NCBI RefSeq assembly: GCF_000373565.1 | Contig: NZ_KB891809.1 | Location: forward strand, 352,240 to 416,239 | Direction of reading: 5' to 3' | DNA: 64,000 bases | Origin: Streptomyces sp. HmicA12 | GTDB taxonomy: Bacteria > Actinomycetota > Actinomycetes > Streptomycetales > Streptomycetaceae | Shown here: positions 23,793 to 31,701 of the stretch, piece by piece | How positions within the stretch are numbered: position 1 is the stretch's first letter | Layout: every line of letters starts with the position of its first letter | The notes under the pieces: generated by a model | Seen by the model: the letters and a program-made list of their open reading frames with translations, nothing else | Told to the model about the DNA's origin: nothing | The model's database searches: none | Made by a program: the position numbers and the translations under genes

Positions 23793-24569
23793 ATGGACAA
23801 CTCCAAGGACCTGCCGCCCCGCCTCACCCGGCTCACCTTCCACGGTCCGCTTTCCGAGGCGCGGGCCGCCGGGATCGTCGACAGGCTCGCGAAGGCGCAG
23901 CCCACCACCGTGCTCGACATCGGCTGCGGCTGGGGTGAGCTGATGCTGCGGGTGCTGGACGCGGTGCCCGGGGCGCGCGGGCGCGGCGTCGATCTGAACG
24001 GGGACGACCTCGCCCGGGGCCGGGCGAACGCCAAGGAGCGCGGGCTCGCGGAGCGCGCCGAGTTCGTGGAGGAGTCCGCCACCGAGGCCGGGCTCGGCAC
24101 CGCCGACCTCGTCATCTGCCTCAGCTCCAGCCACGCGCTCAGCAGCGCCCAGCCGCCCCTGCACACCACCGAGGCGCTGCGCGCGCTGCGCCGGATCGTC
24201 ACGCCCGGCGGCCGGGTGCTGCTCGCCGAGGGGTACTGGCAGCGTCCGCCCACCGAGGCCGAGTTGGGCGCGATGTGGCCGGACGCGCGGCCCGACGAGT
24301 ACGACGACCTGGCCGGGCTCGTGGACCGTGCCGTCGAGGCCGGGTTCCGGCCCGCCTGGATCGAGACGGCGAACCGTGACGAGTGGGAGGAGTTCGAGTC
24401 CGGCTACCAGTCGGACGTGGAGGAGTGGCTGGCCGCGCACGGCGACCATCCGCTGGCCGAGGAGACCCGGGAGCGGGTGGAGCGGCACCGGGCGAGCTGG
24501 CTGCGCGGCTACCGCGACGTGCTCGGGATCGCCTACCTCACCCTGGTGCCCGTCGAGTCCGTGGGCTGA
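23793..24569 (+). CDS. SAM-dependent methyltransferase (class I)
   Basis: A 258-residue class I methyltransferase. Motif I VLDIGCGWGE is at residues about 43-52, the acidic ribose-binding residue is in GVDLNGDDLARG, and the post-motif TADLVICLSSSHAL and PGGRVLLAEGYW follow. The substrate is not evident; the extended acidic region after residue 160 and the W-rich C-terminus resemble uncharacterised actinobacterial members. The ATG has no Shine-Dalgarno sequence and a TAACGT -10-like hexamer about 10 bp upstream, so it may be leaderless. It is convergent with the cyclodeaminase-like gene, with 11 bp between stops. Confidence 0.88.
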   Translation: MDNSKDLPPRLTRLTFHGPLSEARAAGIVDRLAKAQPTTVLDIGCGWGELMLRVLDAVPGARGRGVDLNGDDLARGRANAKERGLAERAEFVEESATEAGLGTADLVICLSSSHALSSAQPPLHTTEALRALRRIVTPGGRVLLAEGYWQRPPTEAELGAMWPDARPDEYDDLAGLVDRAVEAGFRPAWIETANRDEWEEFESGYQSDVEEWLAAHGDHPLAEETRERVERHRASWLRGYRDVLGIAYLTLVPVESVG

Positions 24570-24580
24570 CGCACGGCCCC

Positions 24581-25522
24581 TCAGGCCAGGAGATCGACGG
24601 TCACCCCGACCCCGCGCCGCTCCGCCTCCTCGTACGCCCGCCACGCCAACGCCAGGTCCTGCCAAGGGAGTCCGACGGGGGCGTAGACCGTGCGGGCGTC
24701 GGGGGCGGCAGCGGGGCACCGGGACTCGGCGTTCAGCATCTCCCCCAGGGTCGTCGCCCCGGCCAGACCCAGCGTGCCCAACACCCCTGAGCGCCGGGCC
24801 AGTTCACGGTCGTCCACCACCAGGTGCGCCGCGCCCAGCAGGTCGGGGCCCAGCTCCAGCTTGCCCGGCTCGTCCGCGCCCAGGGTGGTGAAGTGCTGCC
24901 CGGGACGCGCGTCGGCGAGGCCGAGCAGCGGGGTGCGGGACCAGGTGGCCAGGAGCACGATGTCGGCCGCGCGGGCGATCGCCGCCGGGTCCGGCAGCGT
25001 ACGGGCACCGTGCCGGGCCGCGAACTCCCGCGCCCGGAGCGGCTCGACGTCCTGCACCCATACCTCCCCGACCTCCCGCAGCGCCCGCAGCCCGCGCAGC
25101 ATCACCTCCGCCTGCGCGCCCGCGCCGATCACCCCGACCGACGTCGCGTCGGGCCGGGCCAGCGTGTGCGTACCGAGCGCGGCGGCGAGCCCGGTCCGCC
25201 AGGCCGTGACCGTCGCCGAGTCGAGAAGGGCGAGGAGGTCCCCGTCGACCCCGCTGTACAGACAGACGACGCCGCGCAGGGCGGGGCTCGCGGCGGGGAA
25301 CTTGGCGTTGACCTTCACCGTGTAGGCGGGAATGCCAGGGAGCACACCGGGGATGAGGGCGGTCGCCGTACCGGGAAAGGGCAGCTCGGCGATCACCCGG
25401 TGCGCCTCTCCGCCCGTGCCACCAGGCGCGGCCGTGCCCCGGAAGCCCGCGGCCAGCACCTCGACACAGGCGGCCGGGTCCAGCAGGGCCAGGAGGTCAC
25501 TGCGGCTGAGGATGCGCGTCAT
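24581..25522 (-). CDS. ornithine cyclodeaminase/mu-crystallin family protein
   Basis: A 313-residue NAD(P)-binding protein of the OCD/mu-crystallin family. Members catalyse ornithine cyclisation to proline or reduce cyclic ketimines, or form iminodiacids. The substrate-binding lysine and neighbouring residues lie in YTVKVNAKFP near residue 70, and the Rossmann motif GVIGAGAQAEV is near residue 130. ATG start. The precise substrate cannot be told. It is not in an obvious operon: it is convergent with the methyltransferase and 106 bp downstream of the phospholipase. Confidence 0.85.
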   Translation of the reverse strand: MTRILSRSDLLALLDPAACVEVLAAGFRGTAAPGGTGGEAHRVIAELPFPGTATALIPGVLPGIPAYTVKVNAKFPAASPALRGVVCLYSGVDGDLLALLDSATVTAWRTGLAAALGTHTLARPDATSVGVIGAGAQAEVMLRGLRALREVGEVWVQDVEPLRAREFAARHGARTLPDPAAIARAADIVLLATWSRTPLLGLADARPGQHFTTLGADEPGKLELGPDLLGAAHLVVDDRELARRSGVLGTLGLAGATTLGEMLNAESRCPAAAPDARTVYAPVGLPWQDLALAWRAYEEAERRGVGVTVDLLA

Positions 25523-25628
25523 GGGGCGATCATCCCAGCGCGGCCGCGGGCACGCTCGGCCCGCGCCCGGTACCCGCCGCGCCGCTCCATGGGCGTACGG
25601 CGGGTACCGGACCTCGCGCGTGGCGGGT

Positions 25629-27056
25629 CTACACGTGCGGGCGGCGGCCGTGCTCCTGCTCGGGGAAGGACTGGTCCGCGCCCGGCAGTGTCGGTTTGGG
25701 CAGGGTGGACACGTCTTCCTTGGCCTGGGCCAGTTGCTCGGCGGTGTTGTCGGGGAGCCGCGGCGCGCGGGGCCGGGCGTGGGAGAAGCGGAACGCCGAG
25801 GTGAGGTCGCCGAAGGTGTCGCGGCGCCAGTCGGTGATGTTGGGTTCCTCGACGCCCGTGAACTTCTCCAGGAACTGGAGCGCCGAGGTGTGGTCGAAGG
25901 TCTCGGAGGCGACCCAGCCGCCGACCGTCCACGGCGACACGATGATCGCGGGGACGCGGAAGCCGCCGCCGATGGGCAGGCCCTTGACGAACTCGTCGGC
26001 CGTGCCCGCCGCGGGCGTGGGCGGGGTGACGTGGTCGAACAGGCCGTCGTTCTCGTCGTAGTTGAGGATGAAGGCGGTCTTCGCCCACACCTTGGGGTTG
26101 CTGGCTATCGCCTCTATCTTCTGGGCGACGAAGTCCGCGCCGGCGGCCGGGAGGTAGTCCGGGTGCTCGGACTGGTAGCTCGTCGGCATGATCCAGCTGA
26201 CGGCCGGGAGGCGGTCGTTGCGGGCGTCGTCCTCGAAGGTGCCCTCGGGCTGCGGACGGACGCCGCGCTCGTAGAGGTCGGAGCCGGGCTGCGCGTTCTT
26301 GAAGCTCGCGAAGTTCTCCAGCATGTTGCAGCCGTAGTCGTCGTCCTGCTGGTAGACCTTCCAGCTGACCCCGGCGGCCTGGAGGCGTTCGGCGTACGTC
26401 GTCCAGCGGTAGGGCGAGGGCGCCGTGTTGTTGAGGATCGGGCCGCCCTGGGTGCCGCCCGGGTCGATGGTGCCCGTCATCCAGTAGAGGCGGTTGGGCC
26501 AGGTCGGGCCGAAGACCGAGCAGAAGTAGTGGTCGCAGATGGTGAAGGTCTCGGCGAGCGCGAACTGGAAGGGGATGTCCTTACGGGTGTAATAGCCCAT
26601 CACGTAGGGGCCGTTGACGCCGTCGGCCTTGCGGTGGGCGGGCAGCCACTGGTCCATCTTCCCGTTGTTCCACGCCTCGTGCTGGACCGACCAGGCGTGG
26701 CTCGTGGAGGGGATGGCCTGGGCGCTGGTGGAGTGCGTGTCCAGGTGGAAGGGGAGGAGATACCCCTTCGGGTTCTCGGTGTCGGGCTGGTAGAAGACCG
26801 ACCGGCCGGTGCTCAGTTTCTGCGCGTGCGGGTCGTTGAAGCCGCGTACGCCCTTGAGGGTGCCGAAGTAGTGGTCGAAGGACCGGTTCTCCTGCATGAG
26901 CATCACGACGTGCTCGATGTCGCGCAGCGAGCCCTTGCGGGGCGGGCCCGCCGCGACCGCCTTCTGGACGCTGGGCGGGAGGAGGGAGAGCGCCGCGGCG
27001 CCGCCCACGGCGCCCGCCGCAGAGCCGAGGAGTCTACGTCGCGTCAGTTCGGCCAT
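25629..27056 (-). CDS. Tat-exported phosphoesterase, phospholipase C family
   Basis: A 475-residue secreted phosphoesterase (PF04185 type, as in non-haemolytic and Mycobacterium phospholipases C and acid phosphatases). The N-terminus is a twin-arginine signal: TRRRLLGSAAG, a hydrophobic stretch, then a cleavage region near AVAAG (residue 35). The active-site segment VMLMQENRSFDHYFG follows at about residue 50, and AFILNYDENDGLFDHVTPP near 325 carries further metal ligands. It would release phosphate or diacylglycerol outside the cell. ATG 27056 is chosen because AGGAGA precedes it and the Tat motif then falls at residue 5. A PHO-box-like repeat upstream suggests phosphate control. Confidence 0.9.
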   Translation of the reverse strand: MAELTRRRLLGSAAGAVGGAAALSLLPPSVQKAVAAGPPRKGSLRDIEHVVMLMQENRSFDHYFGTLKGVRGFNDPHAQKLSTGRSVFYQPDTENPKGYLLPFHLDTHSTSAQAIPSTSHAWSVQHEAWNNGKMDQWLPAHRKADGVNGPYVMGYYTRKDIPFQFALAETFTICDHYFCSVFGPTWPNRLYWMTGTIDPGGTQGGPILNNTAPSPYRWTTYAERLQAAGVSWKVYQQDDDYGCNMLENFASFKNAQPGSDLYERGVRPQPEGTFEDDARNDRLPAVSWIMPTSYQSEHPDYLPAAGADFVAQKIEAIASNPKVWAKTAFILNYDENDGLFDHVTPPTPAAGTADEFVKGLPIGGGFRVPAIIVSPWTVGGWVASETFDHTSALQFLEKFTGVEEPNITDWRRDTFGDLTSAFRFSHARPRAPRLPDNTAEQLAQAKEDVSTLPKPTLPGADQSFPEQEHGRRPHV

Positions 27057-27109
27057 GAGGGATCTCCTGTCGTTGCGGATGCCGGTGCGAGCGGCTGGTT
27101 CGGGCATGC

Positions 27110-27136
27110 CAACGGCCCGTGTGCGACGGGCCGTTG
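27110..27136 (-). promoter_or_regulatory. leader hairpin upstream of the phospholipase gene
   Basis: A perfect 11-bp inverted repeat, CAACGGCCCGT and ACGGGCCGTTG, around a 5-nt loop, 53 bp before the phospholipase start codon. It lies between the PHO-box-like sequence and the gene, so it is probably in the 5' leader, where it could attenuate transcription or stabilise the mRNA. Confidence 0.45.
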
Positions 27137-27218
27137 GGATCACTGTGCGCCGCGGGGAATGTGGCGCGGAGGGGGCGGCGGGTGAAATCGCGGCCAACGT
27201 GCGGGAGGGGTTTGGCCA

Positions 27219-27251
27219 ACCCGTGAACCGCCCTTGAGCTGCGCCCGAACC
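27219..27251 (-). promoter_or_regulatory. putative PHO box (PhoP binding site)
   Basis: Read on the minus strand, three contiguous 11-mers follow each other: GGTTCGGGCGC, AGCTCAAGGGC, GGTTCACGGGT. The known Streptomyces PHO box is a run of 11-nt direct repeats with conserved GTTCACC; the third unit matches GTTCAC exactly and the others in part. Position, 163-195 bp upstream of the start, suits activation of a secreted phosphoesterase under phosphate limitation. The rest of the 368-bp divergent gap shows nothing else clear. Confidence 0.5.
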
Positions 27252-27424
27252 GCTATACCTGCCATATACACGGACTTGACCCGGGGGCTCGCGGGACGGC
27301 CCGGCGAGGCACCCCGGTGCCCGATCCGTGGACGCGGCGCCGCCACGGGCGTACGTTGAGCGGCGCCAGAACCTCTGACTGAGTCAACTGTTCGCGCAGC
27401 GAGGTGAACCGAGGTGACTTGCCC

Positions 27425-28360
27425 ATGACCGTCCAGGACATCCGGTCCTTCAACCGCTTCTACACGAACGTGATCGGGGCGCTGGACTACAGCCGCCACC
27501 TGTACGCCCCGTACACGCTCACCGAGTCCCGCGTGCTGTACGAGCTGGCGCACGCGGAGAAGGTCGACGCCGCCGACCTGCGCACCCAGCTCAATCTCGA
27601 CGCCGGGTACCTGAGCCGCATCCTCGGCAAGTTCGAGCGGGAGGGGCTGGTCGAGCGCGGGTCGTCGGAGAAGGACTCCCGGCGCCGCCGCATCACGCTC
27701 ACCGCGCGCGGCCGCACCGCCTCGGAGCTGCTCGACGAACGCACCCGGGAGACGATGGGCACGCTCCTGGCCACGGTGCCGAGCGCCGACCGCGAGCGGC
27801 TGTCCACCGCGCTGCGCACCGTCCGCGAGATCCTGGGCGACGGCCGCGCCGCCCCGCACCCCGACAACGTGCTGCTGCGCGAGCCGGGCCCCGGCGACCT
27901 CGGCTGGATCGTCTCGCGCAACGCGGCGCTCTACGCGGCCGAGTTCGGCTGGAACACGGACTACGAGGGCCTGGTCGCGCGCATCGTCGCCGACTTCGCC
28001 GAGGACCACGACCCGCACCTGGAGCGGGTGTGGATCGCCGAGCTGGACGGCCGCCCGGTGGGCTGCGTGATGTGCGTACGCGACGAGGCGCCCGGCACGG
28101 CACGCCTGCGGCTGCTCCTCGTGGAGCCCGAGGCGCGCGGGCTCGGCATCGGCGACCGGCTGGTGCGCGCCTGCGTCGACTTCGCGCGCGGCGTCGGCTA
28201 CCGCGAGATGGTGCTGTGGACGAACGACGTCCTGAAGTCGGCCCGCTCCGTCTACCAGCGGCACGGCTTCGTCCTGATCGGCGAGAAACCGCACCGCTCC
28301 TTCGGCGTCGACCTCATCGGGCAGGACTGGAAGATGGCCCTCCATAGGACGGCGGAGTGA
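27425..28360 (+). CDS. MarR-type regulator fused to GNAT acetyltransferase
   Basis: A 311-residue two-domain protein. Residues about 10-140 are a winged-helix MarR domain (LTESRVLYELAHAE, LNLDAGYLSRILGKFEREGL, and the wing with SSEKDSRRRRITLT). Residues about 150-305 are a GNAT N-acetyltransferase with the acetyl-CoA loop EPEARGLGIGDRLV. Such fusions are known in actinobacteria; the acetyltransferase may sense or modify the same ligand that controls DNA binding. ATG 27425 follows GAGGTGA at 8 nt; an in-frame GTG at 27404 is an alternative. It is divergent from the phospholipase gene and followed by the isomerase gene after 17 bp, so probably co-transcribed with it. Confidence 0.9.
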   Translation: MTVQDIRSFNRFYTNVIGALDYSRHLYAPYTLTESRVLYELAHAEKVDAADLRTQLNLDAGYLSRILGKFEREGLVERGSSEKDSRRRRITLTARGRTASELLDERTRETMGTLLATVPSADRERLSTALRTVREILGDGRAAPHPDNVLLREPGPGDLGWIVSRNAALYAAEFGWNTDYEGLVARIVADFAEDHDPHLERVWIAELDGRPVGCVMCVRDEAPGTARLRLLLVEPEARGLGIGDRLVRACVDFARGVGYREMVLWTNDVLKSARSVYQRHGFVLIGEKPHRSFGVDLIGQDWKMALHRTAE

Positions 28361-28377
28361 CGGGTAGGGTCCGCAGC

Positions 28378-29181
28378 ATGAAGCTGGCGTTCTCCACTCT
28401 CGGTGTCCCTGGTCTCCCTCTCGACGACGTCCTGCGTCTCGCCACCACGCACGGCTATCACGGCGTCGAACTGCGCGCGCACCCCGAGGAGCCGGTCCAT
28501 CCGGGCATCACCCCGGGCGAACGGGCCGACACCGCTGCCCAGTTCAAGGCGGCCGGGGTCGAGGTGCTCGGCATCGCCGGGTACGCGCGGGTGGCGGCGC
28601 CCGCCGCGGACGACGGGCCGGTGCTGGACGAGATCCGCGAACTGGTCGACCTGGCACGCGACTTGGGGGCGCCGTACGTGCGGGTCTTCCCGGGCGGCGG
28701 TGACGAGCAGAGCGCCGAGGAGGCCGACGCCACGGCCGCCCGCCGGCTCGGCGTCGTCGCCGAGTACGCGGCGGACCGCGGGGTACGGGTGCTGCTCGAG
28801 ACCCACGACTCGCACCGCACCGGCGCGGACGCCTCCCGCGTCGTCGGCCCGGTCGGGCACCGCAACGTGGGGGTGCTGTGGGACGTGATGCACACCTGGC
28901 TGGGCGGCGAGCAGCCCGCGGCCTCCTTCGCCGCGCTCTCCCCCTACCTCGGCTATGTCCAGGTCAAGGACATCGCCGGTGCCGACGACAAGACGCCGCT
29001 CGCGCTCGGCGCGGGGGTGCTGCCGCTGGCCGAGTGCGTGGAGGTGCTCAGTCGGGAGGGCTGGGACGGGTGGCTGTGCTGGGAGTACGAGGCCCGCTGG
29101 TACGAGTCGGCCGCGCCGCTTTCCGGGTTGCTCGGTGCGGGGCGTGAACATCTGGCTCGGCTGCTGAACGAGTCGGCGTAG
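28378..29181 (+). CDS. sugar phosphate isomerase/epimerase
   Basis: A 267-residue TIM-barrel protein of the AP-endonuclease-2 superfamily. Likely metal-binding residues are GVELRAH (Glu), LLETHDSH (Glu and His), VLWDVMHTW (Asp and His) and WLCWEYEARW (Glu). The substrate is unknown. The start codon is 17 bp downstream of the MarR-GNAT stop, suggesting an operon. It is not closely similar to the other isomerase-like gene at 18984, so the two are probably not recent duplicates. Confidence 0.85.
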   Translation: MKLAFSTLGVPGLPLDDVLRLATTHGYHGVELRAHPEEPVHPGITPGERADTAAQFKAAGVEVLGIAGYARVAAPAADDGPVLDEIRELVDLARDLGAPYVRVFPGGGDEQSAEEADATAARRLGVVAEYAADRGVRVLLETHDSHRTGADASRVVGPVGHRNVGVLWDVMHTWLGGEQPAASFAALSPYLGYVQVKDIAGADDKTPLALGAGVLPLAECVEVLSREGWDGWLCWEYEARWYESAAPLSGLLGAGREHLARLLNESA

Positions 29182-29223
29182 GGGCGGTCGGCGGGTTCGT
29201 CGCCGGGTGCGGGTGGGTGGGGG

Positions 29224-29408
29224 CTGGTCGCGCGGTTCCCCGCGCCCCTCAAAGATCTGCGTCTGCCTCGTTGCTGCTTCGTCGCGATCCGACGGCCGGT
29301 GGTCCTGCTGCGCGCAGTTCCCCGCGCCCCTGAAACGAGCTCCGCTCGCTCAGGGGAAGGCTGCGCGCAGCGCATGCCTCAGGGGCGCGGGTAACCGCGC
29401 GAGAAGCC
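29224..29408. repeat. dispersed repeat cluster with inverted pair (REPIN-like)
   Basis: Three core copies: minus-oriented at 29224-29252 and 29308-29334, and plus-oriented at 29378-29408. The last two are head to head around a hairpin-rich spacer (GAGCTCCGCTCGCTCAGGGG and then CTGCGCGCAGCGCATGCCTC). The same arrangement and nearly the same spacer recur at 31600-31701. It sits in a convergent gap and also provides the last codons of the EamA gene. The two-copy inverted architecture is that of REPINs. Confidence 0.8.
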
Positions 29409-30313
29409 CCAGCGGCCCGCGGCCGGCGACGGACGGTGCCCGGCAGACGGAGCCCCGCACCCAACGACGTCAGGCCCACCCCGGCCACCAGCAGCGCCGC
29501 CGCGACCCACCTGAGCGGGCTCACCGGCTCTCCCAGGAACAGTGCGGCCGACGACATCCCGAACACCGGCACCAGCAGCGAGTACGGGGCGACCGTCGAC
29601 GCGTCGTAGCGGCGCAGCAGCCGGCTCCAGGCGCTGAAGCCGAAGAGCGTCGTGACGAGGGCGACATAGACGATCGCGCCGATACCGGGCGCGTCCAGGG
29701 ACGACAGCGCGCGGGCGTCCCGCGCCGGGCCCTCGAAGAGGAGCGACAGCGCGAGCAGCGGGAGCACCGGGACCGCGCTCGACCACACCATGAAGTTGAA
29801 CGGGGCCGAGGGCGACGCCTTGCGGGTCAGGACGTTCGAGACGCCCCAGAACGCGGCCGCGACGAGGACCAGCGCGAAGGCGCCGAGCGGACCCGTACCG
29901 CCCTCGCCGGTCTCGTCGAGCGCCGCGACCGCGATGCCCGCGAGCGCCACCGCCATGCCCGCCACCCGCACCGGGCGCGGCCGTTCGCCCAGGAACGCGA
30001 AGGCGATGAGCGCCGTGAAGACCGCCTGGACCTGGAGCACCAGGGAGGACAGGCCCGCCGGCATGCCCGCGTTCATGCCGACGAAGAGCAGCCCGAACTT
30101 GCCGACACCGAGCGCGAGCCCGACCCCCGCGATCCAGCGCCACGGCACGCACGGCCGCCCGACGAGGAACACCGCGGGCAGCGCGGCCAGCAGGAAGCGC
30201 AGGGCGCAGAAGAGCAGCGGCGGGAAGTGGGCGAGGCCGATGTCGATGACGACGAAGTTCACGCCCCACAGGGCGGCGACGAGCACGGCGAGGCCGGTGT
30301 GCGCGGGTTTCAT
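29249..30313 (-). CDS. EamA/DMT family transporter with repeat-encoded C-terminal tail
   Basis: A 354-residue ten-helix drug/metabolite transporter with two EamA repeats (start near LVAALWGVNFVVIDIGL and near AFWGVSNVLTRKA), probably exporting a small metabolite. Family members usually end near residue 300. Here the reading frame continues about 55 residues through the dispersed repeat, giving an Arg/Ala/Ser-rich tail (SRAVTRAPEACAARS, then SSFQGRGELRAAG) with no membrane helix. I start at ATG 30313 (MKPAHTGLAV) rather than 21 bp upstream. It is divergent from a LysR regulator 98 bp away, which probably controls it. Confidence 0.88.
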   Translation of the reverse strand: MKPAHTGLAVLVAALWGVNFVVIDIGLAHFPPLLFCALRFLLAALPAVFLVGRPCVPWRWIAGVGLALGVGKFGLLFVGMNAGMPAGLSSLVLQVQAVFTALIAFAFLGERPRPVRVAGMAVALAGIAVAALDETGEGGTGPLGAFALVLVAAAFWGVSNVLTRKASPSAPFNFMVWSSAVPVLPLLALSLLFEGPARDARALSSLDAPGIGAIVYVALVTTLFGFSAWSRLLRRYDASTVAPYSLLVPVFGMSSAALFLGEPVSPLRWVAAALLVAGVGLTSLGAGLRLPGTVRRRPRAAGASRAVTRAPEACAARSLPLSERSSFQGRGELRAAGPPAVGSRRSSNEADADL

Positions 30314-30411
30314 GCGTCGAGGATCACTCCGCACGACTGTGTAGCACCAGCGAAGTCTGCTGCATGGTGGGATGAAGCACTGCTAACGAAAGACGGTCAG
30401 AAGGAGACGCG

Positions 30412-31320
30412 ATGCTGGATCTTCAGCGGCTGCGCGCGCTGCACGCCGTCTCCGTGCACGGCTCCGTGGGCGCCGCGGCGTCCGCGCTCGGTTACACGCC
30501 GTCGGCGATCTCGCAGCAGATCGCGAAGCTGGAGCGGGAGACCAGGACCGTCCTGCTCGAACGCGAGGGGCGGGGCGTCAAGCTCACCGAGGAGGCCCGC
30601 CAACTCGCCGCGACCGCTCATGAGTTGATGGCCGTCCTGGAGCGCGCCGAGACGGAGCTGGAGCAGCGGCGCGGGGTGCCGGCCGGGCTGCTGACCGTCG
30701 CCGCGTTCGCCTCGGCGGCGCGGGGGCTGCTGCCCGCGGCGCTCGCCGATCTGGCCGGCCGGTATCCCGCGCTCGACGTCCGCCTCACCGAGGTCGATCC
30801 GCATCTGTCGGTCGACCTCGTGGCGAAGGGGGCCGTCGATCTCGTCGTCGCCCACGACTGGGACATCGCCCCGCTGCCCGCCCCGGCCGGGGTCGAGCAG
30901 GCCGTGATCGGGGACGACCTGTGCGATCTGCTGGTGCCGGCCGGGCATCCGCTGGCCGGGCGGGACGCCGTGCGGCGCGAGGAGCTGGGCGGGGAGCGGT
31001 GGGTGTCGCAGCCGCCGGGGCGGGTGTGTCACGACTGGCTGGTGCGCACGATGCGCTCCGCGGGGTTCGAGCCGGAGATCGTGCACCGGGCCGACGAGAA
31101 CCCGACGCTGGTCGCGCTCGTCGCGGCCGGGCTGGGGGTCGCGGTCATTCCCCGGCTCGGGCGGGGGGCGTTGCCGGGCGGGGTGGTCGCGGTGGGGCTC
31201 GATCCGATGCCGCGGCGTCGGTTGTACGCGTTGTGGCGGGGCGGGAGTTCTCGGCGGCCCGCGATCGTGGCCACCGTCGACGCGTTGCGCGCCCAGGGGC
31301 GCGTCTGCCTCGTGCGGTAG
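30412..31320 (+). CDS. LysR family transcriptional regulator
   Basis: A 302-residue LysR-type protein. The winged helix-turn-helix is at residues 1-60 (LRALHAVSVHGSVGAAASAL, SAISQQIAKLERE), followed by a LysR substrate-binding domain (about 90-295). GAAGGAGA precedes the ATG with good spacing. It is divergent from the EamA exporter, the usual arrangement for a LysR regulator and its target. Inverted TAGCA/TGCTA elements occur in the 98-bp gap but do not match a strict T-N11-A box. The inducer is unknown. Confidence 0.88.
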   Translation: MLDLQRLRALHAVSVHGSVGAAASALGYTPSAISQQIAKLERETRTVLLEREGRGVKLTEEARQLAATAHELMAVLERAETELEQRRGVPAGLLTVAAFASAARGLLPAALADLAGRYPALDVRLTEVDPHLSVDLVAKGAVDLVVAHDWDIAPLPAPAGVEQAVIGDDLCDLLVPAGHPLAGRDAVRREELGGERWVSQPPGRVCHDWLVRTMRSAGFEPEIVHRADENPTLVALVAAGLGVAVIPRLGRGALPGGVVAVGLDPMPRRRLYALWRGGSSRRPAIVATVDALRAQGRVCLVR

Positions 31321-31350
31321 TTCACCGGGTGCGGGTGGGTGGGAGTTCTC

Positions 31351-31620
31351 GCGCCGTTCCCCGCGCCCCTGTTCGCCTTCGCATCTGCCCGGTTCCAGTC
31401 CCGTGGGCGACTGCGGCCCGGCGGTCCAGCTGCGCGCCGTTCCCCGCGCCCCTGTTCGCCTTCGCGTCTGCCCGGTTCCAGTCACGTGGGCGACTGCGGC
31501 CCGGTGGTCCAGCTGCGCGCCGTTCCCCGCGCCCCTGTTCGCCTTCGCATCTGCCCGGTTCCAGTCCCGTGGGCGACTGCGGCCCGGCGATCCTACTGCG
31601 CGCCGCTCCCCGCGCCCCTG
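31351..31620 (+). repeat. 83-bp-period tandem array of the dispersed repeat
   Basis: Units begin with GCGCCGTTCCCCGCGCCCCT at 31351, 31434 and 31517 and with GCGCCGCTCC at 31600: exactly 83 bp apart each time. Each unit holds one minus-oriented core copy followed by about 60 bp of unique sequence (GTTCGCCTTCGCATCTGCCC onward). Units differ at only a few positions, and units 1 and 3 share variants that unit 2 lacks. This is a tandem amplification, not a CRISPR array. It starts 30 bp after the LysR stop. Confidence 0.9.
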
Positions 31621-31701
31621 GAGCGAGCTTCGCTCGCCCAGGGGAAGCTGCGCGAAGCGCATGCTTCAGGGGCGCGGGGAACTGCGCGACCAGCCATCCA
31701 C
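31588..31701. repeat. composite inverted repeat pair (REPIN-like), plus extra copy
   Basis: The last, minus-oriented copy of the array (31600-31620) faces a plus copy at 31668-31696. The spacer between them contains two hairpins: GAGCGAGCTTCGCTC (31621-31635) and GCGCGAAGCGC (31650-31660). One more plus copy lies at 31751-31780. The composite is about 100 bp with long terminal inverted repeats. From about 31800 to the promoter at 32109 I see no gene and no further repeat. Confidence 0.8.

Noticed and set aside
31351..31620. CRISPR-like regular repeat array
   Set aside because: The period is 83 bp with the whole unit repeated; there are no short repeats separated by unique spacers and no cas genes nearby.
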